From NCBI GenBank assembly GCA_949710005.1, contig OX453274.1, positions 21,710,585 through 21,774,584 on the forward strand: a stretch of 64,000 nt of DNA, read 5' to 3'. Of this stretch, positions 1-11,345 are shown one piece after another. A model generated the notes under the pieces. It saw nothing but the letters and a program-made list of their open reading frames with translations. It had not been told where the DNA came from and did no database searches. Made by a program: the position numbers and the translations under genes. Source of the DNA: Ricordea florida (Eukaryota > Cnidaria > Anthozoa > Corallimorpharia > Ricordeidae). Position 1 is the first letter of the stretch; each line of letters begins with the position of its first letter.

Positions 1-39
1 ATTTGAAATGAACTTTAAAACGCACTTTATCCCGTGTTT

Positions 40-52
40 GTACTTACTCTAG
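40..52 (+). promoter_or_regulatory. Putative 3' splice acceptor (representative copy)
   Basis: The 13-base tract gtacttactctag ends in AG directly before the exon-like segment. It is moderately pyrimidine-rich, with a clear CTCTAG end but no strong branch-point match in the preceding 40 bases. It is nearly invariant across copies; the change I noticed is gtatttactctag in M22 near 12580. Function as an acceptor is inferred from sequence and from the matched donor 110 nt downstream; no transcript evidence is available. Confidence 0.55.
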
Positions 53-162
53 AAGCTGAGATACGATACCTGCAGCTGGCTGCCAAGAAACTCGACCTGA
101 CTGATTTTGGTGAAAATACATTATAAGAGATTGCATGGGCAGGAGGACCGTCATTTAGGGGG
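53..162 (+). pseudogene. Exon-like segment with nonsense codon (representative copy)
   Basis: This 110-nt segment lies between an acceptor-like AG and a GTAAGT donor. It reads as two bases completing a split codon followed by 36 codons: a helix-like charged stretch (AEIRYLQLAAKKLDL), then TDFGENTL, a stop (TAA, offsets 124-126), then EIAWAGGPSFRG in M1 (EIVWAGGPSFRG in most copies). The mix of charged, aromatic and glycine/proline residues resembles real protein rather than translated AT-rich noise. About 97 copies share a stop at this codon. M22 has a further stop (tac to tag), M39 has gaa to taa, and M95 has tga at the ctg-cag position. The entry phase (one base needed) and exit phase (codon boundary) do not match, so joining adjacent copies would shift frame. 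I do not recognise the parent gene; it is best read as a dead captured exon. Confidence 0.6.
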
Positions 163-168
163 GTAAGT
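163..168 (+). promoter_or_regulatory. Putative 5' splice donor GTAAGT (representative copy)
   Basis: A run of G ends in GTAAGT, a perfect match to donor positions +1 to +6. The bases before it vary by subfamily: ggg in most copies, agg in CAA-bearing copies, tgg in some (for example M30, M56, M58), and one G fewer in the 596-bp monomers. GTAAGT itself is present in every copy I examined, including M11, M12 and M14, which change the bases just after it to aatag. Retention may reflect only concerted evolution. Confidence 0.55.
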
Positions 169-297
169 TATAGAATCATTTCGAATCTTTTCTATACATG
201 TTTTAGTGTGGTGTGCAGTAAAGTTTATTTTGCGATGAAAATTTTGATTGTAACGATTCGATTTTAATCAGAATTCAAGATCAGAGTATTTGTTAGT

Positions 298-307
298 ACG
301 CATGCGT
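298..307. repeat. 10-bp perfect palindrome ACGCATGCGT (representative copy)
   Basis: ACGCATGCGT equals its own reverse complement and occurs once per monomer in most copies. It is altered to gcatgcctta in several left-end B monomers (for example M2, M6, M9, M11, M12, M14), to gcattcgtg in M35 and M45, and to gcatgcatg in M37. The gcgttattc variant of the gamma monomers keeps the palindrome. It could be a dimeric-protein site or simply chance. Confidence 0.6.
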
Positions 308-334
308 GATTCAGACCAAAGCATGGGCCCCTAA

Positions 335-340
335 AATAAA
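335..340 (+). promoter_or_regulatory. Polyadenylation hexamer AATAAA (representative copy)
   Basis: The canonical AATAAA lies in the conserved cctaaaataaaagttg context, followed by a T/G-rich stretch (gttgttctatg, cttggcttgg) that resembles a downstream element. It recurs at the same offset in nearly all monomers. It is lost by A-to-G or T-to-G changes in at least M21, M24, M25, M27, M30, M32, M46 and M48. In AT-rich DNA such a hexamer can occur by chance, so function is only possible. Confidence 0.35.
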
Positions 341-2388
341 AGTTGTTCTATGATATCTTGGCTTGGATAATCTTTGCAATTCCAAAAGTTAGCAGATTTG
401 TACAAGTAGGACAGGGCACTATCTATGCAGAAAATCAGATATTTCGTAATTTGCGATCTTATTGAGTTTTAACTTTAAAGATATTGACTTAAGGCAGCTA
501 AATCTAGAGCAGACGGCTCAGAGAGTACTAAAGTTCATGTAATCAGTGCTCATTACACGAATTAGTTATCAATATTCCATTTTCACCATGTTGTAGCATT
601 TGAAATGAACTTTAAAACGCACTTTATCCCGTGTTTGTACTTACTCTAGAAGCTGAGATACGATACCTGCAGCTGGCTGCCAAGAAACTCGACCTGAATG
701 ATTTTGGTGAAAATACATTATAAGAGATTGTATGGGCAGGAGGACCGTCATTTAGGGGGGTAAGTTATAGAATCATTTCGAATCTTTTCTATACATGTTT
801 TAGTGTGGTGTGCAGTAAAGTTTATTTTGCGATGAAAATTTTGATTGTAACGATTCGATTTCAATCAGAATTCAAGATCAGACAATTTTTTAGTACGCAT
901 GCCTTATTCCGACCAAAGCGTGGGCCCCTAAAATAAAAGTTGTTCTATGATATCTTGGCTTGGATAATCTTTGCAATTCCAAAAGTTAGCAGATTTGTAC
1001 AAGTAGGACAGGGCATTATCTATGCAGAAAATCAGATATTTCGTAATTTGCGATCTTATTGAGTTTTGACTGTAAAAATATTGACTTAAGACAGCTAAAT
1101 CTAGAGCAGACGGCTCAGAGAGTACTAAAGTTCATGTAATCAGTGCTTATTACACGAATTAGTTATCAATATTCCATTTTCACCATGTTGTAGCATTTGA
1201 AATGAACTTTAAAACGCACTTTATCCCGTGTTTGTACTTACTCTAGAAGCTGAGATACGATACCTGCAGCTGGCTGCCAAGAAACTCGACCTGACTGATT
1301 TTGGTGAAAATACATTATAAGAGATTGCATGGGCAGGAGGACCGTCATTTAGGGGGGTAAGTTATAGAATCATTTCGAATCTTTTCTATACATGTTTTAG
1401 TGTGGTGTGCAGTAAAGTTTATTTTGCGATGAAAATTTTGATTGTAACGATTCGATTTTAATCAGAATTCAAGATCAGAGTATTTGTTAGTACGCATGCG
1501 TGATTCAGACCAAAGCATGGGCCCCTAAAATAAAAGTTGTTCTATGATATCTTGGCTTGGATAATCTTTGCAATTCCAAAAGTTAGCAGATTTGTACAAG
1601 TAGGACAGGGCACTATCTATGCAGAAAATCAGATATTTCGTAATTTGCGATCTTATTGAGTTTTAACTTTAAAGATATTGACTTAAGGCAGCTAAATCTA
1701 GAGCAGACGGCTCAGAGAGTACTAAAGTTCATGTAATCAGTGCTCATTACACGAATTAGTTATCAATATTCCATTTTCACCATGTTGTAGCATTTGAAAT
1801 GAACTTTAAAACGCACTTTATCCCGTGTTTGTACTTACTCTAGAAGCTGAGATACGATACCTGCAGCTGGCTGCCAAGAAACTCGACCTGACTGATTTTG
1901 GTGAAAATACATTATAAGAGATTGTATGGGCAGGAGGACCGTCATTTAGGGGGGTAAGTTATAGAATCATTTCGAATCTTTTCTATACATGTTTTAGTGT
2001 GGTGTGCAGTAAAGTTTATTTTGCGATGAAAATTTTGATTGTAACGATTCGATTTCAATCAGAATTCAAGATCAGACAATTTTTTAGTACGCATGCGTGA
2101 TTCAGACCAAAGCGTGGGCCCCTAAAATAAAAGTTGTTCTATGATATCTTGGCTTGGATAATCTTTGCAATTCCAAAAGTTAGCAGATTTGTACAAGTAG
2201 GACAGGGCATTATCTATGCAGAAAATCAGATATTTCGTAATTTGCGATCTTATTGAGTTTTGACTGTAAAGATATTGACTTAAGGCAGCTAAATCTAGAG
2301 CAGACGGCTCAGAGAGTATTAAAGTTCATGTAATCAGTGCTCATTACACGAATTAGTTATCAATATTCCATTTTCACCATGTTGTAGC

Positions 2389-2987
2389 ATTTGAAATGAA
2401 CTTTAAAACGCACTTTATCCCGTGTTTGTACTTACTCTAGAAGCTGAGATACGATACCTGCAGCTGGCTGCCAAGAAACTCGACCTGACTGATTTTGGTG
2501 AAAATACATTATAAGAGATTGTATGGGCAGGAGGACCGTCATTTAGGGGGGTAAGTTATAGAATCATTTCGAATCTTTTCTATACATGTTTTAGTGTGGT
2601 GTGCAGTAAAGTTTATTTTGCGATGAAAATTTTGATTGTAACGATTCGATTTCAATCAGAATTCAAGATCAGACTATTTGTTAGTACGCATGCGTGATTC
2701 AGACCAAAGCGTGGGCCCCTAAAATAAAAGTTGTTCTATGATATCTTGGCTTGGATAATCTTTGCAATTCCAAAAGTTAGCAGATTTGTACAAGTAGGAC
2801 AGGGCATTTTCTATATTCAGAAAATCAGATATTTCGTAATTTGCGATCTTATTGAGTTTTAACTGTAAAGATATTGACTTAAGGCAGCTAAATCTAGAGC
2901 AGACGGCTCAGAGAGTACTAAAGTTCATGTAATCAGTGCTCATTACACGAATTAGATATCAATATTCCATTTTCACCATGTTGTAGC
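2389..2987 (+). repeat. 599-bp length-variant monomer M5
   Basis: M5 is two bases longer than standard. The extra bases are at 2811-2820, where ctatattcag replaces ctatgcag. Its last part also has attagatatc in place of attagttatc. This is the longest monomer in the window. Confidence 0.85.
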
Positions 2988-5900
2988 ATTTGAAATGAAC
3001 TTTAAAACGCACTTTATCCCGTGTTTGTACTTACTCTAGAAGCTGAGATACGATACCTGCAGCTGGCTGCCAAGAAACTCGACCTGACTGATTTTGGTGA
3101 AAATACATTATAAGAGATTGTATGGGCAGGAGGACCGCCATTTAGGGGGGTAAGTTATAGAATCATTTCGAATCTTTTCTATACATGTTTTAGTGTGGTG
3201 TGCAGTAAAGTTTATTTTGCGATGAAAATTTTGATTGTAACGATTCGATTTCAATCAGAATTCAAGATCAGACAATTTTTTAGTACGCATGCCTTATTCA
3301 GACCAAAGCGTGGGCCCCTAAAATAAAAGTTGTTCTATGATATCTTGGCTTGGATAATCTTTGCAATTCCAAAAGTTAGCAGATTTGTACAAGTAGGACA
3401 GGGCATTATCTATGCAGAAAATCAGATATTTCGTAATTTGCGATCTTATGGAGTTTTGACTGTAAAGATATTGACTTAAGGCAGCTAAATCTAGAGCAGA
3501 CGGCTCAGAGAGTACTAAAGTTCATGTAATCAGTGCTCATTACACGAATTAGTTATCAATATTCCATTTTCACCATGTTGTAGCATTTGAAATGAACTTT
3601 AAAACGCACTTTATCCCGTGTTTGTACTTACTCTAGAAGCTGAGATACGATACCTGCAGCTGGCTGCCAAGAAACTCGACCTGACTGATTTTGGTGAAAA
3701 TACATTATAAGAGATTGTATGGGCAGGAGAACCGTCATTTAGGGGGGTAAGTTATAGAATCATTTCGAATCTTTTCTATACATGTTTTAGTGTGGTGTGC
3801 AGTAAAGTTTATTTTGCGATGAAAATTTTGATTGTAACGATTCGATTTCAATCAGAATTCAAGATCAGACTATTTGTTAGTACGCATGCGTGATTCAGAC
3901 CAAAGCGTGGGCCCCTAAAATAAAAGTTGTTCTATGATATCTTGGCTTGGATAATCTTTGCAATTCAAAAAGTTAGCAGATTTGTACAAGTAGGACAGGG
4001 CATTATCTATGCAGAAAATCAGATATTTCGTAATTTGCGATCTTATTGAGTTTTGACTGTAAAAATATTGACTTAAGACAGCTAAATCTAGAGCAGACGG
4101 CTCAGAGAGTACTAAAGTTCATGTAATCAGTGCTCATTACACGAATTAGTTATCAATATTCCATTTTCACCATGTTGTAGCATTTGAAATGAACTTTAAA
4201 ACGCACTTTATCCCGTGTTTGTACTTACTCTAGAAGCTGAGATACGATACCTGCAGCTGGCTGCCAAGAAACTCGACCTGACTGATTTTGGTGAAAATAC
4301 ATTATAAGAGATTGCATGGGCAGGAGGACCGCCATTTAGGGGGGTAAGTTATAGAATCATTTCGAATCTTTTCTATACATGTTTTAGTGTGGTGTGCAGT
4401 AAAGTTTATTTCGCGATGAAAATTTTGATTGTAACGATTCGATTTCAATCAGAATTCAAGATCAGACTATTTGTTAGTACGCATGCGTGATTCAGACCAA
4501 AGCGTGGGCCCCTAAAATAAAAGTTGTTCTATGATATCTTGGCTTGGATAATCTTTGCAATTCCAAAAGTTAGCAGATTTGTACAAGTAGGAAAGGGCAT
4601 TTTCTATGCAGAAAATCATATATTTCGTAATTTGCGATCTTATTGAGTTTTAACTGTAAAGATATTGACTTAAGGCAGCTAAATCTAGAGCAGACGGCTC
4701 AGAGAGTACTAAAGTTCATGTAATCAGTGCTCATTACACGAATTAGTTATCAATATTCCATTTTCACCATGTTGTAGCATTTGAAATGAACTTTAAAACG
4801 CACTTTATCCCGTGTTTGTACTTACTCTAGAAGCTGAGATACGATACCTGCAGCTGGCTGCCAAGAAACTCGACCTGACTGATTTTGGTGAAAATACATT
4901 ATAAGAGATTGTATGGGCAGGAGGACCGTCATTTAGGGGGGTAAGTTATAGAATCATTTCGAATCTTTTCTATACATGTTTTAGTGTGGTGTGCAGTAAA
5001 GTTTATTTTGCGATGAAAATTTTGATTGTAACGATTCGATTTCAATCAGAATTCAAGATCAGACCATTTTTTAGTACGCATGCCTTATTCAGACCAAAGC
5101 GTGGGCCCCTAAAATAAAAGTTGTTCTATGATATCTTGGCTTGGATAATCTTTGCAATTCCAAAAGTTAGCAGATTTGTACAAGTAGGACAGGGCATTAT
5201 CTATGCAGAAAATCAGATATTTCGTAATTTGCGATCTTATTGAGTTTTGACTGTAAAAATATTGACTTAAGACAGCTAAATCTAGAGCAGACGGCTCAGA
5301 GAGTACTAAAGTTCATGTAATCAGTGCTCATTACACGAATTAGTTATCAATATTCCATTTTCACCATGTTGTAGCATTTGAAATGAACTTTAAAACGCAC
5401 TTTATCCCGTGTTTGTACTTACTCTAGAAGCTGAGATACGATACCTGCAGCTGGCTGCCAAGAAACTCGACCTGACTGATTTTGGTGAAAATACATTATA
5501 AGAGATTGCATGGGCAGGAGGACCGTCATTTAGGGGGGTAAGTTATAGAATCATTTCGAATCTTTTCTATACATGTTTTAGTGTGGTGTGCAGTAAAGTT
5601 TATTTCGCGATGAAAATTTTGATTGTAACGATTCGATTTCAATCAGAATTCAAGATCAGACTATTTGTTAGTACGCATGCGTGATTCAGACCAAAGCGTG
5701 GGCCCCTAAAATAAAAGTTGTTCTATGATATCTTGGCTTGGATAATCTTTGCAATTCCAAAAGTTAGCAGATTTGTACAAGTAGGACAGGGCATTTTCTA
5801 TGCAGAAAATCAGATATTTCGTAATTTGCGATCTTATTGAGTTTTAACTGTAAAGATATTGACTTAAGGCAGCTAAATCTAGAGCAGACGGCTCAGAGAG

Positions 5901-8900
5901 TACTAAAGTTCATGTAATCAGTGCTCATTACACGAATTAGTTATCAATATTCCATTTTCACCATGTTGTAGCATTTGAAATGAACTTTAAAACGCACTTT
6001 ATCCCGTGTTTGTACTTACTCTAGAAGCTGAGATACGATACCTGCAGCTGGCTGCCAAGAAACTCGACCTGACTGATTTTGGTGAAAATACATTATAAGA
6101 GATTGTATGGGCAGGAGGACCGTCATTTAGGGGGGTAAGTAATAGAATCATTTCGAATCTTTTCTATACATGTTTTAGTGTGGTGTGCAGTAAAGTTTAT
6201 TTTGCGATGAAAATTTTGATTGTAACGATTCGATTTCAATCAGAATTCAAGATCAGACCATTTTTTAGTACGCATGCCTTATTCAGACCAAAGCGTGGGC
6301 CCCTAAAATAAAAGTTGTTCTATGATATCTTGGCTTGGATAATCTTTGCAATTCCAAAAGTTAGCAGATTTGTACAAGTAGGACAGGGCATTATCTATGC
6401 AGAAAATCAGATATTTCGTAATTTGCGATCTTATTGAGTTTTGACTGTAAAGATATTGACTTAAGGCAGCTAAATCTAGAGCAGACGGCTCAGAGAGTAC
6501 TAAAGTTCATGTAATCAGTGCTCATTACACGAATTAGTTATCAATATTCCATTTTCACCATGTTGTAGCATTTGAAATGAACTTTAAAACGCACTTTATC
6601 CCGTGTTTGTACTTACTCTAGAAGCTGAGATACGATACCTGCAGCTGGCTGCCAAGAAACTCGACCTGACTGATTTTGGTGAAAATACATTATAAGAGAT
6701 TGTATGGGCAGGAGGACCGTCATTTAGGGGGGTAAGTAATAGAATCATTTCGAATCTTTTCTATACATGTTTTAGTGTGGTGTGCAGTAAAGTTTATTTT
6801 GCGATGAAAATTTTGATTGTAACGATTCGATTTCAATCAGAATTCAAGATCAGACCATTTTTTAGTACGCATGCCTTATTCAGACCAAAGCGTGGGCCCC
6901 TAAAATAAAAGTTGTTCTATGATATCTTGGCTTGGATAATCTTTGCAATTCCAAAAGTTAGCAGATTTGTACAAGTAGGACAGGGCATTATCTATGCAGA
7001 AAATCAGATATTTCGTAATTTGCGATCTTATTGAGTTTTGACTGTAAAGATATTGACTTAAGGCAGCTAAATCTAGAGCAGACGGCTCAGAGAGTACTAA
7101 AGTTCATGTAATCAGTGCTTATTACACGAATTAGTTATCAATATTCCATTTTCACCATGTTGTAGCATTTGAAATGAACTTTAAAACGCACTTTATCCCG
7201 TGTTTGTACTTACTCTAGAAGCTGAGATACGATACCTGCAGCTGGCTGCCAAGAAACTCGACCTGACTGATTTTGGTGAAAATACATTATAAGAGATTGC
7301 ATGGGCAGGAGGACCGTCATTTAGGGGGGTAAGTTATAGAATCATTTCGAATCTTTTCTATACATGTTTTAGTGTGGTGTGCAGTAAAGTTTATTTCGCG
7401 ATGAAAATTTTGATTGTAACGATTCGATTTCAATCAGAATTCAAGATCAGACTATTTGTTAGTACGCATGCGTGATTCAGACCAAAGCGTGGGCCCCTAA
7501 AATAAAAGTTGTTCTATGATATCTTGGCTTGGATAATCTTTGCAATTCCAAAAGTTAGCAGATTTGTACAAGTAGGACAGGGCATTTTCTATGCAGAAAA
7601 TCAGATATTTCGTAATTTGCGATCTTATTGAGTTTTAACTGTAAAGATATTGACTTAAGGCAGCTAAATCTAGAGCAGACGGCTCAGAGAGTACTAAAGT
7701 TCATGTAATCAGTGCTCATTACACGAATTAGTTATCAATATTCCATTTTCACCATGTTGTAGCATTTGAAATGAACTTTAAAACGCACTTTATCCCGTGT
7801 TTGTACTTACTCTAGAAGCTGAGATACGATACCTGCAGCTGGCTGCCAAGAAACTCGACCTGACTGATTTTGGTGAAAATACATTATAAGAGATTGTATG
7901 GGCAGGAGGACCGTCATTTAGGGGGGTAAGTAATAGAATCATTTCGAATCTTTTCTATACATGTTTTAGTGTGGTGTGCAGTAAAGTTTATTTTGCGATG
8001 AAAATTTTGATTGTAACGATTCGATTTCAATCAGAATTCAAGATCAGACCATTTTTTAGTACGCATGCCTTATTCAGACCAAAGCGTGGGCCCCTAAAAT
8101 AAAAGTTGTTCTATGATATCTTGGCTTGGATAATCTTTGCAATTCCAAAAGTTAGCAGATTTGTACAAGTAGGACAGGGCATTATCTATGCAGAAAATCA
8201 GATATTTCGTAATTTGCGATCTTATTGAGTTTTGACTGTAAAGATATTGACTTAAGGCAGCTAAATCTAGAGCAGACGGCTCAGAGAGTACTAAAGTTCA
8301 TGTAATCAGTGCTTATTACACGAATTAGTTATCAATATTCCATTTTCACCATGTTGTAGCATTTGAAATGAACTTTAAAACGCACTTTATCCCGTGTTTG
8401 TACTTACTCTAGAAGCTGAGATACGATACCTGCAGCTGGCTGCCAAGAAACTCGACCTGACTGATTTTGGTGAAAATACATTATAAGAGATTGCATGGGC
8501 AGGAGGACCGTCATTTAGGGGGGTAAGTTATAGAATCATTTCGAATCTTTTCTATACATGTTTTAGTGTGGTGTGCAGTAAAGTTTATTTCGCGATGAAA
8601 ATTTTGATTGTAACGATTCGATTTCAATCAGAATTCAAGATCAGACTATTTGTTAGTACGCATGCGTGATTCAGACCAAAGCGTGGGCCCCTAAAATAAA
8701 AGTTGTTCTATGATATCTTGGCTTGGATAATCTTTGCAATTCCAAAAGTTAGCAGATTTGTACAAGTAGGACAGGGCATTTTCTATGCAGAAAATCAGAT
8801 ATTTCGTAATTTGCGATCTTATTGAGTTTTAACTGTAAAGATATTGACTTAAGGCAGCTAAATCTAGAGCAGACGGCTCAGAGAGTACTAAAGTTCATGT

Positions 8901-11345
8901 AATCAGTGCTCATTACACGAATTAGTTATCAATATTCCATTTTCACCATGTTGTAGCATTTGAAATGAACTTTAAAACGCACTTTATCCCGTGTTTGTAC
9001 TTACTCTAGAAGCTGAGATACGATACCTGCAGCTGGCTGCCAAGAAACTCGACCTGACTGATTTTGGTGAAAATACATTATAAGAGATTGTATGGGCAGG
9101 AGGACCGTCATTTAGGGGGGTAAGTTATAGAATCATTTCGAATCTTTTCTATACATGTTTTAGTGTGGTGTGCAGTAAAGTTTATTTTGCGATGAAAATT
9201 TTGATTGTAACGATTCGATTTCAATCAGAATTCAAGATCAGACTATTTGTTAGTACGCATGCGTTATTGAGACCAAAGCGTGGGCCCCTAAAATAAAAGT
9301 TGTTCTATGATATCTTGGCTTGGATAATCTTTGCAATTCCAAAAGTTAGCAGATTTGTACAAGTAGGACAGGGCATTATCTATGCAGAAAATCAGATATT
9401 TCGTAATTTGCGATCTTATTGAGTTTTGACTGTAAAAATATTGACTTAAGACAGCTAAATCTAGAGCAGACGGCTCAGAGAGTACTAAAGTTCATGTAAT
9501 CAGTGCTCATTACACGAATTAGTTATCAATATTCCATTTTCACCATGTTGTAGCATTTGAAATGAACTTTAAAACGCACTTTATCCCGTGTTTGTACTTA
9601 CTCTAGAAGCTGAGATACGATACCTGCAGCTGGCTGCCAAGAAACTCGACCTGACTGATTTTGGTGAAAATACATTATAAGAGATTGCATGGGCAGGAGG
9701 ACCGTCATTTAGGGGGGTAAGTTATAGAATCATTTCGAATCTTTTCTATACATGTTTTAGTGTGGTGTGCAGTAAAGTTTATTTTGCGATGAAAATTTTG
9801 ATTGTAACGATTCGATTTCAATCAGAATTCAAGATCAGACTATTTGTTAGTACGCATGCGTGATTCAGACCAAAGCGTGGGCCCCTAAAATAAAAGTTGT
9901 TCTATGATGTCTTGGCTTGGATAATCTTTGCAATTCCAAAAGTTAGCAGATTTGTACAAGTAGGACAGGGCATTATCTATGCAGAAAATCAGATATTTCG
10001 TAATTTGCGATCTTATTGAGTTTTAACTGTAAAGATATTGACTTAAGGCAGCTAAATCTAGAGCAGACGGCTCAGAGAGTACTAAAGTTCATGTAATCAG
10101 TGCTCATTACACGAATTAGTTATCAATATTCCATTTTCACCATGTTGTAGCATTTGAAATGAACTTTAAAACGCACTTTATCCCGTGTTTGTACTTACTC
10201 TAGAAGCTGAGATACGATACCTGCAGCTGGCTGCCAAGAAACTCGACCTGACTGATTTTGGTGAAAATACATTATAAGAGATTGTATGGGCAGGAGGACC
10301 GTCATTTAGGGGGGTAAGTTATAGAATCATTTCGAATCTTTTCTATACATGTTTTAGTGTGGTGTGCAGTAAAGTTTATTTTGCGATGAAAATTTTGATT
10401 GTAACGATTCGATTTCAATCAGAATTCAAGATCAGACTATTTGTTAGTACGCATGCGTGATTGAGACCAAAGCGTGGGCCCCTAAAATAAAAGTTGTTCT
10501 ATGATATCTTGGCTTGGATAATCTTTGCAATTCAAAAAGTTAGCAGATTTGTACAAGTAGGACAGGGCATTATCTATGCAGAAAATCAGATATTTCGTAA
10601 TTTGCGATCTTATTGAGTTTTGACTGTAAAAATATTGACTTAAGACAGCTAAATCTAGAGCAGACGGCTCAGAGAGTACTAAAGTTCATGTAATCAGTGC
10701 TCATTACACGAATTAGTTATCAATATTCCATTTTCACCATGTTGTAGCATTTGAAATGAACTTTAAAACGCACTTTATCCCGTGTTTGTACTTACTCTAG
10801 AAGCTGAGATACGATACCTGCAGCTGGCTGCCAAGAAACTCGACCTGACTGATTTTGGTGAAAATACATTATAAGAGATTGCATGGGCAGGAGGACCGTC
10901 ATTTAGGGGGGTAAGTTATAGAATCATTTCGAATCTTTTCTATACATGTTTTAGTGTGGTGTGCAGTAAAGTTTATTTCGCGATGAAAATTTTGATTGTA
11001 ACGATTCGATTTCAATCAGAATTCAAGATCAGACTATTTGTTAGTACGCATGCGTGATTCAGACCAAAGCGTGGGCCCCTAAAATAAAAGTTGTTCTATG
11101 ATATCTTGGCTTGGATAATCTTTGCAATTCCAAAAGTTAGCAGATTTGTACAAGTAGGACAGGGCATTTTCTATGCAGAAAATCAGATATTTCGTAATTT
11201 GCGATCTTATTGAGTTTTAACTGTAAAGATATTGACTTAAGGCAGCTAAATCTAGAGCAGACGGCTCAGAGAGTACTAAAGTTCATGTAATCAGTGCTCA
11301 TTACACGAATTAGTTATCAATATTCCATTTTCACCATGTTGTAGC

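Larger units (their letters stand above)
1..597 (+). repeat. Reference monomer M1 with internal map
   Basis: M1 serves as the coordinate frame for all copies. Offsets 1-52 hold a lead-in ending in an acceptor-like CTCTAG. Offsets 53-162 are exon-like. Offsets 163-168 are GTAAGT. Offsets 169-300 are AT-rich and strongly conserved. Offsets 298-307 are the palindrome ACGCATGCGT. Offsets 325-330 are GGGCCC, followed by AATAAA at 335-340. Offsets 341-597 carry most of the subfamily-diagnostic changes, for example aattcc/aagtcc near 380, gggcat/ggcact/tggcat near 414 and gagttttgactg/aagttttgactc near 464. M1 itself is an 'A' form: GCA instead of GTA at 133-135, a C-to-T change in the tttcaatc motif, and gcatggg instead of gcgtggg. 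M3 shares these changes. Confidence 0.9.
1..11345. repeat. Dimeric higher-order repeat zone (M1-M19)
   Basis: Alternating A and B monomers form a 1,194-bp higher-order unit. A monomers carry attgcatggg in the exon-like part (M1, M3, M8, M10, M13, M15, M17, M19); from M8 on most also carry tttatttcgcg. B monomers carry gtatggg and often a ccatttttt or caattttttagtacgcatgcctta stretch. M12-M13 (6570-7763) and M14-M15 (7764-8957) are almost identical dimers. The pattern slips at M5-M7 and at M11-M12, where two nearly identical B monomers sit side by side (both with gtaagtaatag and ccatttttt). No gene is present. Confidence 0.8.

Noticed and set aside
181..188. tRNA-like B box (ttcgaatc) suggesting a SINE or tRNA origin
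   Set aside because: The leading G and the flanks of a B box are missing, and no A box lies at a suitable distance upstream.
221..232. Minus-strand AATAAA (TTTATT at offsets 224-229) as evidence for reverse-strand transcription
   Set aside because: It is a chance-level hexamer in AT-rich sequence, with no supporting reverse-strand frame or splice pair.
431..455. CENP-B box-like sequence around ttcgtaatttgcga
   Set aside because: It lacks the required A and the CGGG of the core motif; the ttcgaatc site fails likewise.
464..492. Repeated TTGACT as bacterial -35 boxes or a short direct repeat
   Set aside because: Two six-base matches in AT-rich DNA are expected by chance, and the eukaryotic satellite context gives no support for bacterial promoters.
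1..597. 5S rRNA, snRNA or spliced-leader gene in a tandem array of about 600 bp
   Set aside because: No 5S internal control region, U1/U2 5' end or spliced-leader sequence was seen on either strand. The tacttac string in the acceptor tract resembles U1 only over seven bases.
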